A stretch of 15,146 nt of DNA from an uncultured Oscillospiraceae bacterium. Its GTDB lineage: Bacteria > Bacillota_A > Clostridia > Oscillospirales > Oscillospiraceae. Location: assembly GCA_900754605.1 (NCBI GenBank), contig CAAEDK010000237.1, positions 1 through 15,146 of the forward strand. Direction: 5' to 3'. The position numbers and the translations under genes are program-made. The first letter of the stretch is position 1, and each line of letters opens with the position of its first letter. Shown piece after piece: positions 1 to 7,110 of this stretch. The notes under the pieces were generated by a model. That model did no database searches. It had not been told where the DNA came from and saw only the letters and a list, made by a program, of their open reading frames with translations.

Positions 1-163
1 AGCCAAACATGACCTCATCCACCTGCTCGGGCTTCACGCCGGCACGGTTCAGAGCCTCTTTGATGACGATGGCACCCAGATCGACGGCAAGGGTGTTCTT
101 CAGCGCGCCGCCGAAGGAACCAATCGCGGTTCTGCAGCAATTCACAACATAAAGATCTCTCAT
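1..163 (-). CDS. thlA: Acetyl-CoA acetyltransferase (thiolase), N-terminal part, cut by the window edge
   Basis: Thiolases of this type condense two acetyl-CoA to acetoacetyl-CoA in the cytoplasm, the first step of the acetyl-CoA route to butyrate. Only the first 54 codons are present. The protein begins MRDLYVVNCCRTAIGSFGG and continues with a thiolase-like stretch ending in VKPEQVDEVMFG. The R-T-x-I-G-S-F-G-G block and the later E-Q-V-D-E-V segment are typical of the N-terminal domain of biosynthetic thiolases. The catalytic Cys (near residue 90 in the family) lies outside the window. The start is the ATG at 161-163, with a GGAGGGA site at 172-178 about 8 bases upstream. An ATG at 166-168 is followed by a stop after two codons and was not chosen. 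The gene follows the hotdog gene by about 31 bases, so it is probably the last visible gene of the moxR operon. It pairs functionally with hbd at 12552. Confidence 0.9.
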   Translation of the reverse strand, partial: MRDLYVVNCCRTAIGSFGGALKNTLAVDLGAIVIKEALNRAGVKPEQVDEVMFG

Positions 164-194
164 TCCATTAATCCCTCCAACTAATTTAAATGTA

Positions 195-599
195 TCAAAT
201 TGCCACGCAAGTTTGATTCATGGTAAAAGTGCCGTTACAGATCAAAGTACCTTTTTGGTCGGTAATTTTAAAGTCAAAAACACGAATGGACTGCAGTTGT
301 AACATCTCTCTCGCATTTGCGGTTAGTCGATCATCAACGTGTGCATTATTCAAAAGTGTAAAGCTAAAGCTGACAGTCTCTGCATTGTATCCATGTGAAG
401 CAGCTGCTGCAGTACAGGCTGCATTCGCCAAATGAAAATAGAGACTGTTATTAGGCGTTCTGTCGATATCCAAGTCTTCTTTTTTAACAGTTTTTTCGAC
501 TTGTGCGTAGCCTTCCTGCATTTTTTTGATACAAATCCCTTGATTGCAAAAAGCATACTCACAGTTGAGCTGGTTCCGCAAACAGTTGTAATAATCCAT
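195..599 (-). CDS. PaaI-like hotdog-fold protein, putative acyl-CoA thioesterase
   Basis: A 134-residue protein with the pattern of the PaaI/YbgC hotdog superfamily, which mostly hydrolyses acyl-CoA thioesters. Visible landmarks are NSLYFHLANAACTAAAASHG (residues 51-70, central helix), YNAETVSFSFTLL (71-83), DDRLTANARE (89-98) and DQKGTLICNGTFTM (114-127). In typical PaaI-like members the helix starts with an H-G-G motif and carries a catalytic Asp in L-A-D. Here the corresponding positions read N-N-S and L-A-N (Asn59), so ordinary thioesterase activity is doubtful. It could be a weak enzyme or a ligand-binding protein. The N-terminal 50 residues are Cys-rich (four Cys). The ATG at 597-599 is preferred because GGAG lies 7 bases upstream. 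A GTG at 615-617 would add six residues but has no visible ribosome site. The gene is 35 bases downstream of the VWA gene and just upstream of the thiolase. Confidence 0.72.
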   Translation of the reverse strand: MDYYNCLRNQLNCEYAFCNQGICIKKMQEGYAQVEKTVKKEDLDIDRTPNNSLYFHLANAACTAAAASHGYNAETVSFSFTLLNNAHVDDRLTANAREMLQLQSIRVFDFKITDQKGTLICNGTFTMNQTCVAI

Positions 600-606
600 A
601 TATTCG

Positions 607-610
607 CTCC
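607..610 (-). promoter_or_regulatory. Ribosome binding site deciding the start of the hotdog gene
   Basis: On the minus strand GGAG is followed by a 7-base spacer and the ATG at 597-599. The alternative GTG start at 615-617 lies upstream of this site and is preceded only by AT-rich sequence. Confidence 0.55.
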
Positions 611-634
611 ACTCCACATATATAAATCGTCATT

Positions 635-1834
635 TTACTGTCTAACTAGAAGGCACTTCATCCCTCCTTCCAACCCATTTGCAGAAAGATGAAACATCTG
701 AAAAATATCAGCCAGTTCAACCTGCGTTTGCGTCCAATAGCTTGCCTTCTCAGGAATCGTTTCTGGATTCAGCCAAATTAAATAGGGGTACTGTTTGCGA
801 AACAATAATAGCCATTCGTAACTGGAGCGCATATATGTTCCTGTTCCCCAAACAAACTGTTTTTCATGGAGTTCATTTGGGTTCATTGCTGCGTCACTTA
901 CTATTATGACTTTATAACTGCTGTCAAAATTCTCCAGAATCCATTCGGTAGAAACCGCATCTACATACCAAAGACGTGGCTCTGTATAGAGATTAGATCC
1001 AATACTGTTATGAAAATAATAAGTATGCAATTCCTTGAAATAGTTAGACTTGGTAGCAGCTTGGAATAACATGCTACAAAGATTTGAGTAATATTCCATG
1101 GAACCGCCGGAATCCATCAGTAGTAAAACCTTGACATTGTTTTTGCGCGGAGGACGAGTCTGCATCTTCAAAAGACCGCCGTTTTCGCAGGTGTCGTGGA
1201 TCGTGGCATCGATGTCCAATTCCCGCTCGGAACTATCAATCTGAACAGACAACTGGCGTAAAGTTCGAAAAGCCATCTGAAATTGCCGAGTATCCAGTTT
1301 GTTGTCCCTGCGGAAATCTCTGAACTTTCGCTCGCCTGCAACACTCATTGCGGTACGGTGCATGGATTCTCCCCCAATACGGATACCATTCGGATTCCAG
1401 CCACTGTTACCCCATGGGGTGAAGCCTTGAGTTCCAATCCATCGTCTGCCTCCGTTATGTTCATCATCCTGTTCCTTCAATCGTCTTTCAAGACCGCGCA
1501 GAAGGTCTTCCATGTGTTTATCTGTAAAACCGCCTTCTGCCCGCAGTTCTTCAATGGAACGCCTCAAATCATCAGCAGGAGTATTCAACCAACTCAAAAA
1601 TTCCTTGGGCAGTTCACCATTGAAGGGAACATCCTTGAAAAACTCCGTGAATGCTTGATCAAATCGGTCAAACTCAATCTCACTTTTCAAAAGAACCGCA
1701 CGACAAAGTTGATAGAACCCTATTAAAGAGGAACAATGTAAGCCCTTCTCTATTCCATCCAAAAGAGTCATCCACTCATTAGGAGATATATCCAATCCTC
1801 TTTGCCTTAACAAATAAAAAAAACTAAGAAACAT
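635..1834 (-). CDS. VWA-domain protein, CoxE-like, partner of the MoxR ATPase
   Basis: A 399-residue cytoplasmic protein with no signal peptide or clear membrane segment. The N-terminal part (residues about 1-120), starting MFLSFFYLLRQRGLDISPNE, is the helical region typical of CoxE-like proteins. A linker rich in Gly, Asn and Trp (about 125-160) follows. The C-terminal half is a von Willebrand factor A domain with the metal-binding MIDAS motif D-S-G-G-S at 241-245 and a second acidic loop V-S-D at 312-314. VWA proteins of this type act with a MoxR AAA+ ATPase as a chaperone pair; characterised pairs such as CoxD/CoxE, NorQ/NorD and CbbQ/CbbO activate or mature metalloenzymes or other large enzymes. 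The start lies only 5 bases after the moxR stop with no strong ribosome site, which suggests translational coupling. The target here is unknown; an enzyme of the neighbouring 4-hydroxybutyrate pathway is a possibility. Confidence 0.85.
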   Translation of the reverse strand: MFLSFFYLLRQRGLDISPNEWMTLLDGIEKGLHCSSLIGFYQLCRAVLLKSEIEFDRFDQAFTEFFKDVPFNGELPKEFLSWLNTPADDLRRSIEELRAEGGFTDKHMEDLLRGLERRLKEQDDEHNGGRRWIGTQGFTPWGNSGWNPNGIRIGGESMHRTAMSVAGERKFRDFRRDNKLDTRQFQMAFRTLRQLSVQIDSSERELDIDATIHDTCENGGLLKMQTRPPRKNNVKVLLLMDSGGSMEYYSNLCSMLFQAATKSNYFKELHTYYFHNSIGSNLYTEPRLWYVDAVSTEWILENFDSSYKVIIVSDAAMNPNELHEKQFVWGTGTYMRSSYEWLLLFRKQYPYLIWLNPETIPEKASYWTQTQVELADIFQMFHLSANGLEGGMKCLLVRQ

Positions 1835-1839
1835 GTGAT

Positions 1840-2652
1840 TTACCGTTTTTGCTTCCGCAGCGTTTGCAAATCCTTATCTTTCTTCAGCAGCACACCTGCA
1901 AACGGCATATTGTCCTCAATGAGCTTCGGGTCCACGTCCCCTGCCACCAATGCCCGGATCCAGTCCACCAGTTCGGATGTGGAAGGCTTTTTCTCAATAC
2001 CCCGCAGCTCGCGAAGCCGATAGAACGCCGCAAGGGATTGCTTTATTAGTTTTTCCTCCAGATTGTCGAAGTGCACCCGCAAAATAGCTTCCATCTGAGC
2101 CTGATCCGGGAACTCTATGTAGTGGAACACGCAGCGGCGCAAAAATGCGTCGGGCAGTTCTTTTTCTGCGTTAGAGGTGATTACAACGATGGGCCGCTGC
2201 TTGGCCTTGATGGTCTCTTTAGTCTCAGGAATGTAGAATTCCATTTTGTCCAACTCCCAGAGCAGATCGTTGGGGAATTCCAGATCGGCCTTGTCGATCT
2301 CGTCAATGAGCAGGACCACCTGCTCGTCGGAAGAAAACGCTTCGCCCAATTTGCCTAGCTTGATATATTTGGCGATATCGTCCACGCCCTGACCGCCGAA
2401 TTGACTGTCGTACAAGCGCTGCACCACATCGTAGACATAGAGACCGTCCTGGGCCTTGGTGGTAGACTTCACGTTCCAAATGATGAGCCTTTTACCCAGC
2501 GCGTCCGCCACGGCCTGGGCCAGCATGGTCTTGCCGGTGCCAGGTTCACCCTTGATAAGCAGCGGCTTTTGCAACGCTACGGCGATGTTGACGGTCATCA
2601 TCAGCTCCGCCGACGCAACGTACTGATTGCCTCCTGTGAAAACCATTTCCAT
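1840..2652 (-). CDS. MoxR-family AAA+ ATPase
   Basis: A 270-residue AAA+ ATPase. Walker A is GEPGTGKT (35-42), Walker B is VVLLIDEID (112-120), the sensor-1 region is VVITSN (156-161), and the following LPDAFLRRC (166-174) carries the Arg residues typical of MoxR proteins. The length and compact C-terminal lid (about 185-255) fit the MoxR group that works with VWA proteins to remodel or activate client enzymes using ATP. The start is the ATG at 2650-2652; an AAGGA-type site lies about 13 bases upstream, which is rather far. The ATG two codons further in (2644-2646) remains possible. The gene is directly followed by its VWA partner (5-base gap) and has its own promoter-like sequence at 2715-2743, so it can be expressed separately from the LysR gene upstream. 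Family assignment is firm; the client is not known. Confidence 0.92.
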   Translation of the reverse strand: MEMVFTGGNQYVASAELMMTVNIAVALQKPLLIKGEPGTGKTMLAQAVADALGKRLIIWNVKSTTKAQDGLYVYDVVQRLYDSQFGGQGVDDIAKYIKLGKLGEAFSSDEQVVLLIDEIDKADLEFPNDLLWELDKMEFYIPETKETIKAKQRPIVVITSNAEKELPDAFLRRCVFHYIEFPDQAQMEAILRVHFDNLEEKLIKQSLAAFYRLRELRGIEKKPSTSELVDWIRALVAGDVDPKLIEDNMPFAGVLLKKDKDLQTLRKQKR

Positions 2653-2714
2653 ATTACTTTTTTATCCTTTTTTGCATCATTCTACTTTGCTTTTTTATGC
2701 GAACTGCTACTTGT

Positions 2715-2743
2715 AGTATGCAAGAGACGCTATAAAAAGTCAA
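2715..2743 (-). promoter_or_regulatory. Promoter-like sequence for the moxR operon
   Basis: On the minus strand TTGACT (2738-2743), a 17-base spacer and CATACT (2715-2720) form a good sigma-70/SigA-type promoter about 60 bases upstream of the moxR start. The rest of the 153-base gap between the LysR gene and moxR (2653-2805) is AT-rich with no hairpin terminator that I can see, so readthrough from the LysR gene is also possible. Confidence 0.5.
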
Positions 2744-2805
2744 TCATTAGTTTTTACTTTTGCTCTCAGAAATTTTTACGTTGGCATCATTTTTTTCGAT
2801 ACTAT

Positions 2806-3843
2806 TTACAAATGAACGGGCAAATAATTGCAGAAAATACCACATTTTGCTGTGCACTGATCTTGCGAGGCGGTGCCTCTGACATATCTCGCCTTTGCAT
2901 AAGCACGTCTACAAAATGTATATTTATGCAGGGGGACATTCTCGCGTTGTATGACTGTGAGTCCCGTATCGGAACCGAAATCCACTTTTGAGATATAAGA
3001 CATAAACGATTTCAGAGAAGACGAGACATATCGTCCCGCCTGCCAGAAAACATGGGTCTCCAAAAAAATATCCTCTTCAAACGGGATATGGACGATATCT
3101 TCATCGTCATTGAACAGACCGTCATAGATGATTGCCGCGGCACAGTCCACACGGAGCATATATTTGAGCGTTGTAAGCTGATTGGACTGCATAACGATGT
3201 TCGGCTTTTCCGACGCAAGTATCTCGTTGATCAAGCTATACAGATAGGAACCCTTAACGGGCGTGACCAGAGGAATGCTCTCCATCTGAGCAATTGATAT
3301 CGCTTTGTGCCTATGTACAAGTTCACTGCCTCGATTGACAGCCAGAGTCAGTTTGGTCGTAAAAAGGCAACGCGAATTGCACGTAAAGGTCTTGGAACGG
3401 CATACGCCAATCAGACAATCTAACTGAGAGCTGTTCAGTTTGTTAAGCCCGTCGATCAATCCGACCTCTACGATTTCTAACCGGATATTTGGATGCTGCA
3501 CCGAAAATTCCGGAAAAAGCTTTTTGGTGATGATCGTGCTGAGGAACGGCGGAATACCAACCCGTATTTTTGTGTATCTGCTGCTGGCAATATCGTACGC
3601 ACTTTGGCAGTAATCGTCGAAGGTTTTCAGGAACTCCTCCGTCAGATCCTTGAATCCTTCTCCCACGACCGTCAGCCGTAGTCGGTTATTCACACGATCA
3701 AACAGCTTTGCTCCAAGCTCTTTTTCGAGATTATTGATTGCAGCGGTTATCGACGGCTGTGAAATATGGCACACTTCGGATGCTTTGGTTATACTGCCAT
3801 ATCTACACGTTTCTAGAAAATATTGTAAATGGTTCAGATTCAT
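2806..3843 (-). CDS. LysR-family transcriptional regulator with an extended Cys-containing C-terminus
   Basis: A 345-residue LysR-type regulator. The N-terminal winged helix-turn-helix spans about residues 1-60, with the family signature G-S-I-T-K-A-S...S-Q-P-S-I-T-A-A-I-N-N-L-E-K-E-L-G. The effector-binding domain with IRVGIPPFLSTII begins near residue 92. The start is the ATG at 3841-3843, which has AAAGGA 5 bases upstream and the usual M-N-L-N-H-L-Q-Y-F opening; an in-frame start 13 codons earlier lacks both. The family usually ends near 290-300 residues. Here about 50 extra residues follow, with four Cys (F-C-R-R, D-Q-C, A-K-C, I-F-C). The gene is divergent from cat1 and shares a 275-base control region holding T-N11-A dyads, one over its own promoter. 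It is therefore probably the autoregulated regulator of the succinate/4-hydroxybutyrate operon. The effector is unknown; a CoA ester or C4 acid is a guess. Confidence 0.92.
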   Translation of the reverse strand: MNLNHLQYFLETCRYGSITKASEVCHISQPSITAAINNLEKELGAKLFDRVNNRLRLTVVGEGFKDLTEEFLKTFDDYCQSAYDIASSRYTKIRVGIPPFLSTIITKKLFPEFSVQHPNIRLEIVEVGLIDGLNKLNSSQLDCLIGVCRSKTFTCNSRCLFTTKLTLAVNRGSELVHRHKAISIAQMESIPLVTPVKGSYLYSLINEILASEKPNIVMQSNQLTTLKYMLRVDCAAAIIYDGLFNDDEDIVHIPFEEDIFLETHVFWQAGRYVSSSLKSFMSYISKVDFGSDTGLTVIQRENVPLHKYTFCRRAYAKARYVRGTASQDQCTAKCGIFCNYLPVHL

Positions 3844-3848
3844 AAGTG

Positions 3849-3854
3849 TCCTTT
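3849..3854 (-). promoter_or_regulatory. Ribosome binding site deciding the LysR start
   Basis: AAAGGA on the minus strand lies 5 bases before the ATG at 3841-3843. This supports the 345-residue form rather than the longer reading that would start at 3882. Confidence 0.6.
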
Positions 3855-3898
3855 CCGGACGTAGTCCTAATCCAACAACCACGCTTTCTTTGATGACA

Positions 3899-3927
3899 AG
3901 TATATGTGAGATTTATACAAAAAGCAA
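3899..3927 (-). promoter_or_regulatory. Promoter-like sequence of the LysR-regulator gene
   Basis: On the minus strand TTGCTT (3922-3927), a 17-base spacer and TATACT (3899-3904) form a promoter about 55 bases upstream of the regulator start. The -10 and spacer are almost completely covered by the dyad at 3900-3918, as expected for negative autoregulation. Confidence 0.45.
3900..3918. promoter_or_regulatory. Putative LysR operator 1: dyad GTATA-N9-TATAC
   Basis: A perfect 5-base inverted repeat with a 9-base spacer. It contains the T-N11-A pattern of LysR boxes (T3903 and A3915) and overlaps the promoter of the divergent regulator gene. That it binds this regulator is inference from position and symmetry. 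Confidence 0.45.
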
Positions 3928-3938
3928 GCAACACAACC

Positions 3939-3959
3939 GCGCTTTTTTATATTAAGCGC
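3939..3959. promoter_or_regulatory. Putative LysR operator 2: dyad GCGCTT-N9-AAGCGC
   Basis: A perfect 6-base inverted repeat with a 9-base spacer, again containing T-N11-A (T3943 and A3955). Its centre is about 40 bases from that of the first dyad, near four helical turns. It lies just upstream of the regulator's -35 element and about 160 bases before cat1, so it could serve as the recognition site of the regulator. Confidence 0.45.
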
Positions 3960-4012
3960 ATTGATTTTTTCTATGACTGTCTCAGTTTTTCCTATTTTTA
4001 TTCTGCGTTTAG

Positions 4013-4041
4013 TTGTGCTATTTTTCAAATAAGCCTAAAAG
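4013..4041 (+). promoter_or_regulatory. Weak candidate promoter of the cat1 operon
   Basis: TTGTGC (4013-4018), a 17-base spacer and TAAAAG (4036-4041) are a poor match to the SigA consensus. A weak promoter would fit a regulator-activated operon. It would place the start near 4048, upstream of the hairpin at 4065-4087. Confidence 0.22.
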
Positions 4042-4064
4042 TTTTCGTTAAAAAAAGGACAAAA

Positions 4065-4087
4065 TTTCTGCGTGTATTGTGCAGAAA
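4065..4087 (+). promoter_or_regulatory. Inverted repeat / leader hairpin before cat1
   Basis: TTTCTGC and GCAGAAA form a perfect 7-base inverted repeat around a 9-base spacer, ending 31 bases before the cat1 start. It is either a leader hairpin in the mRNA or a protein-binding dyad near the start of transcription. No T-run follows, so it is not an obvious terminator. Confidence 0.4.
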
Positions 4088-4118
4088 GAAAATTTGGGCA
4101 AGTTAGGCAGGTGGAGAA

Positions 4119-5636
4119 ATGAACAACAAAAATGAAAGTACTTTAGCAGCAAGACTTCGCAACGAGCGGGCGTTTTCTCTCCTCATGACGGCGGATGCTG
4201 CGGCTCAGTTGGTCAAAGACGGCATGACCATCGGCGTCAGCGGCTTTACTCCGTCTGGCTATCCCAAAGCGGTACCCCTTGCACTGGCTGAACGAGCCAA
4301 GAAAGGCGATAAGTTCAAGGTCGATCTCTATACCGGCGCATCTGTTGGTCCCGAGATTGACAGCGCATGGACGGAGGCAGGTATCATCCGCAGGCGTTTC
4401 CCTTATCAGACGAACGCCTCACTCCGCAAGGATATCAACGGTGGGAAGGTCGCGTATGCGGATATGCACCTTTCGCAGTGTGCCCAGCTTATCAGCTCTG
4501 GTGCTCTGAAACCTGTGGATATCGCCATTGTTGAAGCGTTGGCCATCACCGAAGACGGCGACATCATTCCCACGACCGCTGTCGGCAATACCCCCACCTA
4601 TCTGCTTCAGGCAAAGAAAGTTATCGTGGAGCTGAACACGCGGAAGCCACTGGAACTGGAGGGCATGGCAGATATCATCACGGTTCCAAATCCTCCCAAC
4701 AGAACGCCTATCAATATCTGCAAGGTATCTGACCGCGTTGGCACTACATACATGAAGTGCGGTTTTGATAAGATCGCCGCCATCGTTGTGACAGACCTGC
4801 CCGACAAGACCCGGCCATTCAGTCCGCCGGATGATGTCTCGCGCAAGATCTCCGAGAATATTATCGCTTTCTTTGAGCAGGAGGTGGCCGCCGGCAGACT
4901 GACCAACTCCCTGTTGCCTCTGCAATCGGGTGTGGGCAATGTGGCGAATGCTGTGCTTTCCGGTCTGCAAAACTCCCGTTTTGAGCATTTGACCTGCTAT
5001 ACCGAGGTCGTTCAAGACTCCATGCTGGACCTCATTCGGAGCGGAAAGGTCGATTTCGCCTCAACTACGGCACTCAGTCCCTCTCCCGAGGCGCTGGAAA
5101 AATTTCTGGGCGAGGTGGACTTCTTCAAGGATAAAATTCTTTTGCGTCCCCAGGAGATCAGCAACAGCCCCGAGGTTGCCAGACGGCTCGGTGTCATCGC
5201 CATGAACACCGCCATCGAAATGGATATTTACGGCAACGTCAACTCCACTCATATCATGGGGTCCTCCATGATGAACGGCATCGGCGGCTCCGGCGACTTC
5301 TCTCGCAATGCAGCGATCACCATTTTCAGTGCCCCATCTACCGCAAAGGGCGGCAAGATTTCTTCTGTTGTTCCCATGGTTTCCCATGTGGACCATACGG
5401 AGCATGAAGTCATGGTTCTGGTGACGGAGCAGGGATTTGCCGATCTGCGCGGCCTCAGTCCCAAGGAGCGCGCTGTGAAGATTATTCAGAATTGTGCGCA
5501 TCCCGATTTTAAAGATGCGCTGATGGATTACTTTGAGCGAGCCTGCGAAGGGAATCCCTCACATACTCCCCACATTCTTAACGAAGCGCTCTCATGGCAT
5601 ATCCGTTTCCAGAAGACTGGTAGCATGAGCGTTTGA
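4119..5636 (+). CDS. cat1: Succinyl-CoA:acetate CoA-transferase (acetyl-CoA hydrolase/transferase family)
   Basis: Moves CoA between acetyl-CoA and succinate, giving succinyl-CoA and acetate in the cytoplasm, the entry step of succinate reduction. The 505-residue protein is of the usual length and closely resembles C. kluyveri Cat1 as I remember it: SGFTPSGYPK (41-50), PYQTN (95-99), YADMHLS (113-119), QSGVGNVANAVL (269-280), CYTEVVQDSM (293-302) with the likely catalytic Glu296, GSSMMNGIGGSGDF (381-394, oxyanion loop) and VPMVSHVDHTEHEVMVLVTEQG. These class I CoA-transferases form a glutamyl-CoA thioester at that Glu. The start at 4119 has AGGTGGAG just upstream, with short spacing. It is the first gene of the operon, 34 bases before sucD, and is divergent from the LysR gene that probably controls it. 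A plain acetyl-CoA hydrolase is the alternative, but the context favours succinyl-CoA:acetate transfer. Confidence 0.94.
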   Translation: MNNKNESTLAARLRNERAFSLLMTADAAAQLVKDGMTIGVSGFTPSGYPKAVPLALAERAKKGDKFKVDLYTGASVGPEIDSAWTEAGIIRRRFPYQTNASLRKDINGGKVAYADMHLSQCAQLISSGALKPVDIAIVEALAITEDGDIIPTTAVGNTPTYLLQAKKVIVELNTRKPLELEGMADIITVPNPPNRTPINICKVSDRVGTTYMKCGFDKIAAIVVTDLPDKTRPFSPPDDVSRKISENIIAFFEQEVAAGRLTNSLLPLQSGVGNVANAVLSGLQNSRFEHLTCYTEVVQDSMLDLIRSGKVDFASTTALSPSPEALEKFLGEVDFFKDKILLRPQEISNSPEVARRLGVIAMNTAIEMDIYGNVNSTHIMGSSMMNGIGGSGDFSRNAAITIFSAPSTAKGGKISSVVPMVSHVDHTEHEVMVLVTEQGFADLRGLSPKERAVKIIQNCAHPDFKDALMDYFERACEGNPSHTPHILNEALSWHIRFQKTGSMSV

Positions 5637-5657
5637 TAGATCCCACAAAAAAATAAT

Positions 5658-5662
5658 GGAGG
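5658..5662 (+). promoter_or_regulatory. Ribosome binding site deciding the sucD start
   Basis: GGAGG is followed by 8 bases and the ATG at 5671. The ATG at 5656, five codons earlier and in frame, overlaps this site and has no site of its own. Confidence 0.7.
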
Positions 5663-5670
5663 AAAAAAGA

Positions 5671-7050
5671 ATGACCGAACACGAACAGAGCGTGCAGTAT
5701 ATCAACGAATATATTGCGAGAGCCCGCGCAGCTCAGGCGGAATTTGAGAAGATGACCCAGGAGCAGGTCGATCTGGCCGTAAAAACCATTGGTAAGGTCG
5801 TTTACGAAAATGCGGAGTATCTGGCAAAGCTGGCTGTGGAAGAGACCCGCATGGGCAATGTTGAAGATAAGATCGCTAAGAACAAACAAAAGGCTGGTAT
5901 TGTTTGGAACAACCTGAGAGGCAAAAAGTCCCGTGGCATTCTTGATACCGATGAAAAAACTGGTATCACCAGGGTTGCAAAGCCTGTTGGTGTCGTAGCC
6001 GCCATTACCCCCTGCACCAACCCCATCGTGACTCCCATGAGCAACGCCATGTTCGCCCTCAAGTGCGGCAACGCCATCATTATTACCGCTCACCACAGAG
6101 CTGTGGCCTGTAGCGGTAAGACCATTGAGATGATCAATGATGAATTGCGGAAGCTGGGTTATCCCGAGCATCTAATTCAGATACTGGATCAGCACTCCAG
6201 AGAGCATACCAGAAATCTCATTTCCTCCGCTGATGTGGTCATTGCCACCGGTGGTGCCGGCATGGTCACTGCCGCATACAGCTCGGGCCGTCCCGCCCTG
6301 GGCGTTGGCGCGGGCAATGTCCAGTGCATCATTGACGAGGGCTATGATTACAAAGTGGCTGTTCCCAAGATCATCACCGGTCGTTCTTATGACTACGGTA
6401 TCATCTGCTCTGGTGAGCAGTCCATCATTTGCCACAAAAAGGACTATGATGCTGTTCTGAAGGAGTGTGAAGCAAATAACTGCTATGTCGTCAGAGACGA
6501 TAAGGAGCGGGATGCCTTGCGTGCAGCTATTTTTGATGATAAGGGTAAGCCCATCAGTAATTCCGTCGGTCAGTCTGCTGAAACGATTGCTGAAATGGCT
6601 GGATTCAGTGTGCCGAAGGGCACCAGGGCCATCGTGGTCCAGCCTGTCGGCACAGGTCTCGTTGATCCTCTGGGCGGCGAAAAAATGTGTCCTGTGATTG
6701 CGGCCTATGGCTATTCCACGCTGGAGGAAGGCGTGGATATTGCCCGCCAGAATCTGGAGAAAGATGGCAAGGGTCACAGCGTCTCTTTCCACTCCGATTC
6801 TGAGACCAATATCGAGTATGTCGGAAGCAGTCTCTGTGTGTCCAGATTCGTAATTAATCAGGTTTCTGCCAGCTCCGCCGGTGGCAGCTATTTCAACGGT
6901 CTGGCCCCCACCAATACATTAGGCTGCGGCTCTTGGGGGCACAATAGCATTTCCGAAAACCTTGACTATAAGCATCTGATGAACGTTTCCCGCATTGCCC
7001 GCTTCATGCCGAACAATCACGTGCCCACTCCCGACGAGTTGTGGAAGTAA
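5671..7050 (+). CDS. sucD: CoA-dependent succinate-semialdehyde dehydrogenase
   Basis: Reduces succinyl-CoA to succinate semialdehyde and free CoA with NAD(P)H in the cytoplasm. The protein (459 residues from this start) belongs to the acylating aldehyde dehydrogenase group: KPVGVVAAITPCTNPIVTP (104-122), ATGGAGMVTAAYSSGRPA (192-209), GVGAGNVQCIID (211-222) and the active-site YDYGIICSGEQS with catalytic Cys246. The C-terminal part has TNTLGCGSWGHNS, which is typical of the family. Strong overall likeness to C. kluyveri SucD (from memory) and placement between cat1 and the 4-hydroxybutyrate dehydrogenase fix the substrate as succinyl-CoA rather than acetyl- or butyryl-CoA. The start at 5671 is chosen for its ribosome site; the product then begins MTEHEQSVQYINEYIARARA. 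It follows cat1 by 34 bases, which indicates one transcript. Confidence 0.94.
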   Translation: MTEHEQSVQYINEYIARARAAQAEFEKMTQEQVDLAVKTIGKVVYENAEYLAKLAVEETRMGNVEDKIAKNKQKAGIVWNNLRGKKSRGILDTDEKTGITRVAKPVGVVAAITPCTNPIVTPMSNAMFALKCGNAIIITAHHRAVACSGKTIEMINDELRKLGYPEHLIQILDQHSREHTRNLISSADVVIATGGAGMVTAAYSSGRPALGVGAGNVQCIIDEGYDYKVAVPKIITGRSYDYGIICSGEQSIICHKKDYDAVLKECEANNCYVVRDDKERDALRAAIFDDKGKPISNSVGQSAETIAEMAGFSVPKGTRAIVVQPVGTGLVDPLGGEKMCPVIAAYGYSTLEEGVDIARQNLEKDGKGHSVSFHSDSETNIEYVGSSLCVSRFVINQVSASSAGGSYFNGLAPTNTLGCGSWGHNSISENLDYKHLMNVSRIARFMPNNHVPTPDELWK

Positions 7051-7110
7051 GCGATTTGTAAAATGTAAATGCCTTTTCCATGAAACCTAATTATACGAGG
7101 GAGGAATGGG

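Noticed and set aside
4419..5015. Minus-strand open frame of 198 codons inside cat1
   Set aside because: Antisense shadow with no ribosome site and no family pattern.
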